Origin: Nannobrachium achirus
Lineage: Eukaryota > Chordata > Actinopteri > Myctophiformes > Myctophidae
DNA: 64,000 nucleotides
Assembly: GCA_963921795.1 (NCBI GenBank)
Contig: OY997653.1
Location: 61,462,701-61,526,700, forward strand
Reading direction: 5' to 3'
This document shows, in pieces, positions 55,263 through 64,000 of the stretch (positions are counted from its first letter, which is position 1; every line of letters starts with the position of its first letter). The notes under the pieces are model-generated. The model was not told the origin of the DNA. It did no database searches and worked only from the letters and a program-made list of their open reading frames with translations. Both the position numbers and the translations under genes were made by a program.

Positions 55263-55454
55263 ACTAGTGTTGTTGCTGCTCTTATACCATGTTTAAAGCA
55301 GAAGTGCGCGCACGACTCCAACTTGTTTCAACAATACTCAACTTCTTACCGGGTGCACGGTCGGGAAACATAACTTTACAAAGAAGATTCTCAAAGAGAA
55401 CACCAGCACTCACGGAACGTCCTTTTAAGGCACTTTTTTTATTTTATAAGATTG

Positions 55455-55545
55455 GCATGGTAAGCTGCAGAGCAGCGACAAACGGACGCGTTTCGGCGTT
55501 AAGCCTTGTTGCAACGCTGATGAAGGCTTAACGCCGAAACGCGTC
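55455..55545. repeat. short inverted repeat
   Basis: ACAAACGGACGCGTTTCGGC then GTTAAGCCTT and the reverse complement AAGGCTTAAC then GCCGAAACGCGTCCGTTTGT. A strong stem of about 30 bp. Confidence 0.85.
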
Positions 55546-55703
55546 CGTTTGTTGCTATACACTTAAACTTTATTTTGGTTTGTTTACTGTTGAGTTAGAA
55601 AACAATGTTGCACATTAAGTTAATCATCTGGGGACCCCCCAAAATAATCTGGGGACCCCCCCTGGGGGTCCTGACCCACAGGTTGAGAACCACTGTGCTA
55701 TAT

Positions 55704-56280
55704 GATGCATTTACTGTATGTCCCGGGATGATTAGGTATTAGGTATTTAATACAGTATCTGAGTCTCTCAGAGAAAATTATACATTTTCTCTTCGACCAG
55801 ACACGTCTTTTTTGGGCAATCCTTGTCAGCCTGAACAATTCTTCTCTGCTGTCCCATCTACACCCCAGTAAACAATGTCAAAACACAAGGAAAATCTTTC
55901 GAGGCCCTACGGTATATGGAAATAATTCACTGCTTTGGGAGACATGCAGTTTGCAGGAGATTAACTGCCCTGTCTGTGATAAAATGACCACGGAGAACAT
56001 TTGACATGAAGAGATGTCTGCTTTTACGCTTAGGATTCCTTGCACTTCAAAAGGACTTCAAACCCGCTGTGTGACAGTGCGTGTATAGCCTCGAGGTGGT
56101 GACACATTTTCTACTTCAAACTACTGGACAACTTAAGAGCTTTACCCATGGAAAATGTTTTTTTTAAACATTGCGACGTTTCTTGAGATTATAGAGCTAT
56201 TTTCGGCAAATAGATTTGGAGTAGGGGGAAAGGAGGAGACCAGTATAGACCCCTGGGGGACCCAGCTATGTTTATATGGT
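55704..56280. other. intergenic, no gene recognised
   Basis: A/T-rich single-copy-looking sequence without coding or repeat signal. Confidence 0.45.
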
Positions 56281-56286
56281 TTAAGA

Positions 56287-56752
56287 CATGGGTCTTCAAC
56301 AGGGGGTCCGGGACCCCTTGGGGGTCCTCAGAGTTACTACAGGGGGTCCTCCAAATCTTTGAGTCATAGAAACGTTTTTTTTTCTCCTTTTTTATATTAA
56401 CCACTTGAACCCTAATGTCCATATTCTGAGAACTTTAGCCAAAAATAGCAGATCTACAAGCTCACAACGCCTCGCACTGAGAGGCGTTGTGAGCGTTGTG
56501 AGCTTGTAGATCGGCTATTTTTAGCAAAGGTTTGGTGTAGAGGGGGAAAAAGAGCAGTACAGGGTGAAAGGTCAAGTTTATAAAGTATTGACGGTTCAAG
56601 TGGTTAAACATCTGAAAACACAAATTGACATGAATCCAAAATACACTGACGATTGTGCTGTCAAACAATGAAACTATATAAGGTTGTGGGGGTCCCTGCT
56701 TCATCTCTCTCTCTCTCAACTAAGGGGTCCTTGGCCTGAAAACGTTGAAGAG
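56287..56752 (-). mobile_element. MITE family C copy (inverted)
   Basis: CATGGGTCTTCAACAGGGGG at the left, GGCCTGAAAACGTTGAAGA at the right, where the last bases are lost. Full hairpin at 56440-56525. Confidence 0.75.
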
Positions 56753-57001
56753 GTTATGGTCTCTCTAATCGTAATACATATCAGGAACCCGACTTTTCTG
56801 GACACTAATAGGCTAATAACTCCCCATTCATGCATACTGCAGTTCACTTTCTCTTTGCTTCAGTTCTGGGGCAAACCCCTATAAAACCTAAACCTAAACC
56901 TAAATCTAAACCCCTATAAAACCTCATTCCAAAGTGACCATAAAAACTGGGCCCCTTTTCGTTCCCAGGTTGTAGAGGCGGCCTGTTGTCAATCTGACAA
57001 T

Positions 57002-57454
57002 CAGGGACGTGCAGAGAATGTTAGAGAGGCAGGGGCTGACATTTCTAAAAGGACCCCTTGGTGAAAACGCCGAAAATAGCCGACCTCCAAGCTCACAACG
57101 CATCGCAGCGCGATGCGTTGTGAGCTTGGAGGTCGGCTATTTTCGGCACTTGATACCACACTGAACTAAGCATAATCAATTAAGTCAATACTGGAGATGT
57201 GGCGTAACGGCATGGATTTCTACACAGAGAGGGCAATTATTTCAACATAAGATGCTGCATTCAAGTTCAGGAGAGTTTGGACAAGGCAATTCTCTTGAAT
57301 GCTGCCTTCAGCTATGGCATGGAAAGAGGGTAGCATTTGCGTTTCTTGCACCATTGTAAAAACTGCATTCGTGGTCTGGAGAGGGCACCTTTTACAGACG
57401 GGTAAAAGGGCAGGGGCTCAAGCCCCCTTTGAAGTCTATGTGTGCACGTGCCTG
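57002..57454 (+). mobile_element. hAT-like MITE, family F, TSD 7/8; best-preserved copy
   Basis: CAGGGACGTGCAGAGAATG to TGTGCACGTGCCTG. The flanks are CTGACAAT and CTGAGAAT. Near-perfect hairpin at 57070-57145 (arms GCCGACCTCCAAGCTCACAA / TTGTGAGCTTGGAGGTCGGC). Confidence 0.88.
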
Positions 57455-57674
57455 CTGAGAATCATTACACGATAGACTGTTGCCACAACAACCAGGAGTC
57501 ATTCTTCCGCGGCCCTCTCTCTGGCGTCGGAGCAGTTCCAGCCTCCTCCTCCGCGGGGTCTTACTGAGAAACACTGGCCAAAGAACCCCTCTTCATGGTG
57601 CCTTGGCGCGGCCCCAGGAGCAGCGGAATCATGAATGGAAATGTCTTGTGTCTGCGGTGAGCTTTATATGGCAC

Positions 57675-58154
57675 CAGGGGCGTAACAGCAAATTCTGGGC
57701 CCTGGGTACAAGGATTCACTGCGGGCCCCCCATGAATGTTAACCATTGAAAAATAGCAGATATACAAGCTCACAGCGAGCTTGTAGATCTGCTATTTTAG
57801 AAAAATCGTGAAAATGTGCGCCAAGAAACCTATGTTTTCATGTCAGTGATGCTCAAACTTTTTCAAGTGAAGGACCCCCTATCTCAAAATATTTAGTTCC
57901 AGGGACCCCCCCACCAGAAGCAAAATTTGAGTTACAAATGTTCACTTAAAAAAATCCATATATTCAAAGATTTGCGCACATTTTCGCGACTTTTCAAAAA
58001 TAGCAGATCTACAAGATCTCAGCGCGGCACTCGGTGCCGCGCTGTGAGCTTGTATATCTGCTATTTTTCAATAGCTAAAGTTACTATAGGGCCCCTCCAC
58101 CACCTTGGGCCCTGGTAACTCAGTCCCACTTTCCTACCCCTTGTGACGCCCCTG
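57675..58154 (+). mobile_element. hAT-like MITE, family A, perfect TSD TATGGCAC
   Basis: 480 bp, CAGGGGCGTAACAGC to TTGTGACGCCCCTG. The flanks are TATGGCAC at 57667-57674 and 58155-58162. Hairpins at 57742-57800 and 58000-58070. Confidence 0.92.
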
Positions 58155-58162
58155 TATGGCAC

Positions 58163-59036
58163 TGCCTCTCTGCTGTGGGAGTCAGCGGGGTCGTGTTTGT
58201 GTGGATATCAACAGGATTTACGGCACAATAGCAGTCAAGACCTCTGGCTTTGATCCTCAGTGTGTGACACATGCAGGGAGCACGTTGAATTTGTTTCTGC
58301 CCGACGCCCCGCCGCTTTTGTCATCTCTCCTTTGTGGGGGGGAAGAAATCATTTTGAGTTGTAGAGTGAAAGTGAAAGGGTAATATAAGGGGATGTTTTT
58401 TGTTTCTGTTTCGTTATCGTCAAGACTCCGGGACAGTTCTTAAAATATCATATCACTCAATGGTGTGGGCTATCATTATGTCGCAAAGGGCTCGCGCAGC
58501 TCAACAGTTTTTCCTCATAATTAGCATTTAATGCCTGTGGCACTGAGCTGTTTTATTCCTAAAGGGGCAATAATTCAACATTTCATACCGCGGTTAGCAA
58601 TGCAATTGCGTACTTAGTACTTAGTAGCAACATTATTATCTATTTTATTATATTATTTTCATTCTTAGGACGACAACAACACATTCAAATAAACATTTAA
58701 GCATCATATTCATTTATTTACTTTTCACGGAAAAATTATATGCGCAAGTCTCTGTTCAGCCTGCATGTTTAAATGGAGCAGCCATAACAAGCACAGTCTA
58801 TGGAAATCCATCTGGGAATCCATGTATCCATGAGGTTGTCAGCTACAGTAGGTACTGGAAACTGTACGCGGGTGTTCATTTGCATGTTGTATAAGGCTTA
58901 TAGGCACAATATTGTATGTTTGTATTTACATAATTACTATTTTCAGTTTCACACACAAAGTACTATTTCAGTTCCTGTGTACGGTGTGGTTTGTGTCTCC
59001 CCATCGCGATGGAGAGGAATAAATAAATCATCTAAG
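58163..59036. other. intergenic, no gene recognised
   Basis: No coding, mobile-element or tandem signal was seen. Confidence 0.45.
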
Positions 59037-59095
59037 GCAGGCGTTCAACGTTTTTCAGATGTTTTTTTATCCCACGGTTTTGCAACCCATTTTCT

Positions 59096-61645
59096 CACCC
59101 AGTGCCAACTACCTAACCTGTAGTCCTGGTTTCACCCAGTGCCAACTACCTAACCTGTAGTCCTGGTTTCTCACCCAGTGCCAACTACCTAACCTGTAGT
59201 CCTGGTTTCTCACCCAGTGCCAACTACCTAACCTGTAGTCCTGGTTTCACCCAGTGCCAACTACCTAACCTGTAGTCCTGGTTTCTCACCCAGTGCCAAC
59301 TACCTAACCTGTAGTCCTGGTTTCTCACCCAGTGCCAACTACCTAACCTGTAGTCCTGGTTTCACCCAGTGCCAAAACTACCTAACCTGTAGTCCTGGTT
59401 TCACCCAGTGCCAACTACCTAACCTGTAGTCCTGGTTTCACCCAGTGCCAACTACCTAACCTGTAGTCCTGGTTTCTCACCCAGTGCCAACTACCTAACC
59501 TGTAGTCCTGGTTTCACCCAGTGCCAACTACCTAACCTGTAGTCCTGGTTTCTCACCCAGTGCCAACTACCTAACCTGTAGTCCTGGTTTCACCCAGTGC
59601 CAACTACCTAACCTGTAGTCCTGGTTTCACCCAATGCCAACTACCTAACCTGTAGTCCTGGTTTCTCACCCAGTGCCAACTACCTAACCTGTAGTCCTGG
59701 TTTCACCCAGTGCCAACTACCTAACCTGTAGTCCTGGTTTCACCCAGTGCCAACTACCTAACCTGTAGTCCTGGTTTCACCCAGTGCCAACTACCTAACC
59801 TGTAGTCCTGGTTTCTCACCCAGTGCCAACTACCTAACCTGTAGTCCTGGTTTCACCCAGTGCCAACTACCTAACCTGTAGTCCTGCCAACTACCTAACC
59901 TGTAGTCCTGGTTTCTCACCCAGTGCCAATACCTAACCTGTAGTCCTGGTTTCTCACCCAGTGCCAACTACCTAACCTGTAGTCCTGGTTTCACCCAGTG
60001 CCAACTACCTAACCTGTAGTCCTGGTTTCTCACCCAGTGCCAACTACCTAACCTGTAGTCCTGGTTTCACCCAGTGCCAACTACCTAACCTGTAGTCCTG
60101 GTTTCTCACCCAGTGCCAACTACCTAACCTGTAGTCCTGGTTTCTCACCCAGTGCCAACTACCTAACCTGTAGTCCTGGTTTCACCCAGTGCCAACTACC
60201 TAACCTGTAGTCCTGGTTTCACCCAGTGCCAACTACCTAACCTGTAGTCCTGGTTTCACCCAGTGACAACTACCTAACCTGTAGTCCTGGTTTCACCCAG
60301 TGCCAACTACCTAACCTGTAGTCCTGGTTTCACCCAGTGCCAACTACCTAACCTGTAGTCCTGGTTTCTCACCCAGTGCCAACTACCTAACCTGTAGTCC
60401 TGGTTTCACCCAGTGACAACTACCTAACCTGTAGTCCTGGTTTCACCCAGTGCCAACTACCTAACCTGTAGTCCTGGTTTCACCCAGTGCCAACTACCTA
60501 ACCTGTAGTCCTGGTTTCATCCAGTGCCAACTACCTAACCTGTAGTCCTGGTTTCACCCAGTGCCAACTACCTAACCTGTAGTCCTGGTTTCACCCAGTG
60601 CCAACTACCTAACCTGTAGTCCTGGTTTCACCCAGTGCCAACTACCTAACCTGTAGTCCTGGTTTCACCCAGTGCCAACTACCTAACCTGTAGTCCTGGT
60701 TTCACCCAGTGCCAACTACCTAACCTGTAGTCCTGGTTTCACCCAGTGCCAACTACCTAACCTGTAGTCCTGGTTTCACCCAGTGCCAACTACCTAACCT
60801 GTAGTCCTGGTTTCACCCAGTGCCAACTACCTAACCTGTAGTCCTGGTTTCTCACCCAGTGCCAATACCTAACCTGTAGTCCTGGTTTCTCACCCAGTGC
60901 CAACTACCTAACCTGTAGTCCTGGTTTCACCCAGTGCCAACTACCTAACCTGTAGTCCTGGTTTCTCACCCAGTGCCAACTACCTAACCTGTAGTCCTGG
61001 TTTCACCCAGTGCCAACTACCTAACCTGTAGTCCTGGTTTCTCACCCAGTGCCAACTACCTAACCTGTAGTCCTGGTTTCACCCAGTGCCAACTACCTAA
61101 CCTGTAGTCCTGGTTTCACCCAGTGACAACTACCTAACCTGTAGTCCTGGTTTCACCCAGTGACAACTACCTAACCTGTAGTCCTGGTTTCACCCAGTGC
61201 CAACTACCTAACCTGTAGTCCTGGTTTCACCCAGTGCCAACTACCTAACCTGTAGTCCTGGTTTCTCACCCAGTGACAACTACCTAACCTGTAGTCCTGG
61301 TTTCACCCAGTGACAACTACCTAACCTGTAGTCCTGGTTTCACCCAGTGCCAACTACCTAACCTGTAGTCCTGGTTTCACCCAGTGCCAACTACCTAACC
61401 TGTAGTCCTGGTTTCACCCAGTGCCAACTACCTAACCTGTAGTCCTGGTTTCACCCAGTGCCAACTACCTAACCTGTAGTCCTGGTTTCACCCAGTGCCA
61501 ACTACCTAACCTGTAGTCCTGGTTTCACCCAGTGCCAACTACCTAACCTGTAGTCCTGGTTTCACCCAGTGCCAACTACCTAACCTGTAGTCCTGTCCTG
61601 GTTTCTCACCCAGTGCCAACTACCTAACCTGTAGTCCTGGTTTCC
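59096..61645 (+). repeat. 37/39-bp minisatellite, about 68 copies
   Basis: The unit is CACCCAGTGCCAACTACCTA plus ACCTGTAGTCCTGGTTT, with a two-base CT insertion (TTTCTCACCC) in about a third of units and a GTGACAAC variant clustered at 60.2-61.3 kb. Stops occur in all frames of the 37-bp unit, so no long ORF. It is preceded by CAGGCGTTCAACGTTTTTCA, similar to a family C terminus. Confidence 0.97.
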
Positions 61646-61703
61646 ACTCTCCCCCTGCCGGCTGGCTAGGGGGAGGAGGTAGTATAGAAACCAGGACTAC
61701 TGT
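61628..61703. repeat. palindrome at the right edge of the 37-bp array
   Basis: The last unit GTAGTCCTGGTTTC is followed after about 45 bp by its reverse complement GAAACCAGGACTAC (61687-61700), with an inner CTCCCCCTGCCGG / CTAGGGGGAGGAG stem. Confidence 0.85.
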
Positions 61704-61854
61704 ATGTTTTTGTGAGGGCATCTACCCTAGGACACACGGGGAGAACATGCAAACTCCACACAGAAAGGCCTTATCGCCAACCCCACCTAGGGTGTGGGCG
61801 CTGATGACGCGGAGGGAGGAACACGCCCCCAGCGCCCACAGCGGAACTGCATGT

Positions 61855-62235
61855 TTTTCAGGCCAAGGACCCCCTAGTTGAATAGGTATTGGGGGTCCCT
61901 GCTTCATCTCTCTCTCAGCCTGAGAGAGAGAGATGAAGCAGGGAACCCCACTATACAGTATATTGTATAAAATTGTGTTGCAGATTAAACCTTTTCATAG
62001 ATTTCATAGACTTGTTTAACACATAGACTGTAACAGCACTATCATCAGTGTTGTGTTGATTTCACGTTGATACGCATAGTCAGACATTTAACCATGTTAA
62101 CCGTCAATACATATTAAACTTGACCTTTCACTCTTTGAAAGGTCAACCTCTTTGGATTGCCAAAAATAGCCGATCTACAAGCTATTTTCTGAGGACCCCC
62201 TAGGGGTCCCTGACCCCCTGTTGAAGATCCCTGCA
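61855..62235 (+). mobile_element. MITE family C, degraded copy
   Basis: TTTTTCAGGCCAAGGACCCC at the left and CTGTTGAAGATCCCTG at the right. It includes a local palindrome of CTGCTTCATCTCTCTCTCAG / CTGAGAGAGAGAGATGAAGC. The hairpin module is reduced to 62160-62190. Confidence 0.7.
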
Positions 62236-62833
62236 TCTAAGGAATCAAATGTCAAAACAGCGTGACCTTGCTGTAAGAAAATTGAAAGTCCTACATTAAG
62301 ACGAGTATGAGAGTAGTGCTGACACAATCTATACTATAATTTTGCGAATGTCTGAGAGTGAGTGAGTGAGTGAGTGTCTGTCTGAAACAGCGTTTCTCCT
62401 CAGTGGCTGGAGCAATTGATCTGAAATCGCATCACCATAAGCATATGAACACACCTGACATAACTGTGAAGCCCGTTTGTCACTTTCACAAATCATATGC
62501 TGTATATTAGCATTTTTATGGTGTATCTACTATCTATTCTGCATCTAGCATGAGGCACATCTATTCTGCATCTAGCATGAGGCAAAATGTTTAACCAGCT
62601 CTGTGTGTGTGTGTGTGTGCAGGCAGGCGGGTGTGTGTGCAGGCGGGTGGGCGGGCGGGCTGGGGGGGGGGGGAGTATCTCTGTAGCCATTAAACGAAAC
62701 GGGTTTCTTACATTGATGCTCCTACATCATGCAAGCACCAGTTAAAGTTACTTTCCATCCCTCATATACTGTGTGCACCCCATAACCCACACACTGCACA
62801 TCATTTTGGAGCCCATATCTTTGAACGGGTAAG

Positions 62834-63127
62834 GGCTAGTTATTACAAAATCGTCTAATCGCAATTATTTGACAAAATTGCAATTATTTGTCATAATCGT
62901 CATAATCGTTTACCTGTTGAAAAATGTTCAAACATTTAAACATTTAAAAAACAATGTTCTTTTTAATGTGTAAAGTTGTGAAATGTCCTCCATTTCTTTG
63001 TATATTTAGGTTATGTGTCATATCTGCCATGAGCAACTTCAAAGCCTATAAGCCAAACAGAAATGTTATCGCAATTATTTGAGTGACAATGTAATGTAAT
63101 GTAAAATGTCATAATCGTGACAGCTCT
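62834..63127 (+). mobile_element. MITE family I, copy lacking the hairpin
   Basis: TTATTACAAAATCGTCTAAT at the left and ATAATCGTGACAGCTCTA at the right. The segment that holds the hairpin in other copies is missing between about 62950 and 62990. Confidence 0.7.
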
Positions 63128-63129
63128 AT

Positions 63130-63440
63130 ATGAGAGTCAGGAGAAGTGGCAAGGTCTTTATGTACTGCATATCTGGAACAAACTCCCAGAAAACTGCAAG
63201 TCTGCTACAACAAAATCAAAGCTGAAGACCTTTGTGTTTGCCACTGGCTTTTATTGAGGCTTTTGATTCATTTCTTGCACTGCACTGTAACTTTAATCTT
63301 ATAATTGTATTGTTTTTTTTTATTTCAGCTTGTTATTAATTTTCTGTTTTTGTAACTCTTTAATAATTATTTTACTGTATTCAAATGTCCTTTTGCACAT
63401 TGTCTTAATGCTATTAAAGCTTTGTATAAAGCACTTAATT
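63130..63440 (+). pseudogene. 3' end of an L2-like LINE
   Basis: The plus strand reads LYVLHIWNKLPENCKSATTK then SKLKTFVF, the WN-LP and LKTFxF pattern at the very C-terminus of L2-type ORF2, followed by a stop. The 3' region ends CTATTAAAGCTTTGTATAAA GCACTT, typical of such LINE tails. Only the last 25-40 codons remain. Confidence 0.6.
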
Positions 63441-63454
63441 CTCTTGTCATTCCA

Positions 63455-63725
63455 GAACCAGTGCCGGTTCAACTTTTTGGAACCTTGGTTTTCTTGCGAA
63501 CCAGCTTGCGTTTCCACCAGATTGAACCAGAGCCACCACAAAAACCAAGGATTTTGTGGTTCCAGTTCCGAACCAACTTTTAAGGTTCGGATCCAACTCC
63601 GGTTCTCTGTGGAAAAGCACACCTCTGGTTCATCCCATAGGTGGGAGAAAGAACCTCTGGTTCATCCCATAGGTGGGAGAAAGAACCAGAAACGGTTCTT
63701 TGCCTGTGGAAAAGGCCCCTTAGAC
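63455..63725. repeat. GGTTC/GAACC-rich repeat with a duplicated 32-bp segment
   Basis: Many GGTTC and GAACC motifs in opposite orientation (AGAACCAGTGCCGGTTC, GAACCAGAAACGGTTC), as in a small foldback element. CTCTGGTTCATCCCATAGGT is duplicated at 63622 and 63654. Confidence 0.6.
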
Positions 63726-64000
63726 TTGCCTTTCATGCCTTACTATTGATATACGTAGTAGCTAAGTATTATTAGACTATATGTCTTATTGATCTTGTCC
63801 ACCTAGACATATTTGTTTTATTTTAGCTCTAGCTTGTTGTACAGCTGGTCAATTCTTTATCACACATTTATACAATATCCATATATTAAATGTTCTTTAT
63901 GGTGGGCGTTGCGTTCTTTCCATTTGCTAGCTGGGCTGGTTATGAAAATAGCACAGGTTTTCACAGCTAATAATGTCTCACAGCTAAACTCTGCCACCCA

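Larger units (their letters stand above)
54155..55695 (-). mobile_element. MITE family B, expanded by nested insertions
   Basis: CAGTGGTTCTCAACCTTTTC at the left and GGTTGAGAACCACTG at the right are family B ends in inverted order. Between them lie a half hairpin (54375-54420), another hAT-like start (CAGGGCTCCCCAATTAG near 54531), a minisatellite, a family E MITE and other sequence. The flanks GCTAATAT / TGCTATAT match only with a shift. Confidence 0.65.

Overview
The window is vertebrate nuclear DNA, almost certainly from a ray-finned fish. It has split exons with GT-AG introns, very long CA/TG/GA microsatellites, many short non-autonomous DNA transposons (MITEs), tRNA-derived SINEs and LINE scraps. 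There are no operons, Shine-Dalgarno sites or dense long ORFs. All calls come from reading the sequence; no database search was run.

Left part (1-20.2 kb, minus strand): the 5' two-thirds of a thrombospondin-1 gene (thbs1; a/b paralogue not resolved). I place 14 coding exons plus a non-coding first exon. They encode 751 in-frame codons: signal peptide, laminin-G-like N-terminal domain, oligomerisation coiled coil, VWC domain, three thrombospondin type 1 repeats, three EGF-like modules and the first calcium-binding type 3 repeats. Every junction keeps frame and no disabling change was seen. The remaining type 3 repeats and the C-terminal lectin-like domain lie beyond base 1. The promoter, near 20.1 kb, has a TATA-like box and a CCAAT box. 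A MITE sits just upstream of it.

Introns (1-19.6 kb) hold nested MITEs, a 31/32-bp minisatellite (11.4-12.6 kb), a SINE and foldback repeats.

Right part (20.2-64 kb): no protein-coding host gene was recognised. It is a repeat landscape of hAT-like MITEs with 8-bp target duplications, TTAA-flanked foldback elements, SINEs, degraded LINEs (an L1-like endonuclease fragment and L2/Rex-like 3' ends) and many minisatellites, the largest being 27.1-28.8, 28.9-29.9 and 59.1-61.6 kb.

The most striking observation is a palindromic hairpin module of about 60-75 bp, with arm core AAAATAGCAGATCTACAAGC. It recurs about 50 times inside at least eight otherwise different repeat families, and the families differ by paired, arm-compensating changes. 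A second theme is that several minisatellites begin exactly at hAT-MITE ends. One array (30.3-31.0 kb) contains the target duplication plus the transposon terminus in every unit.
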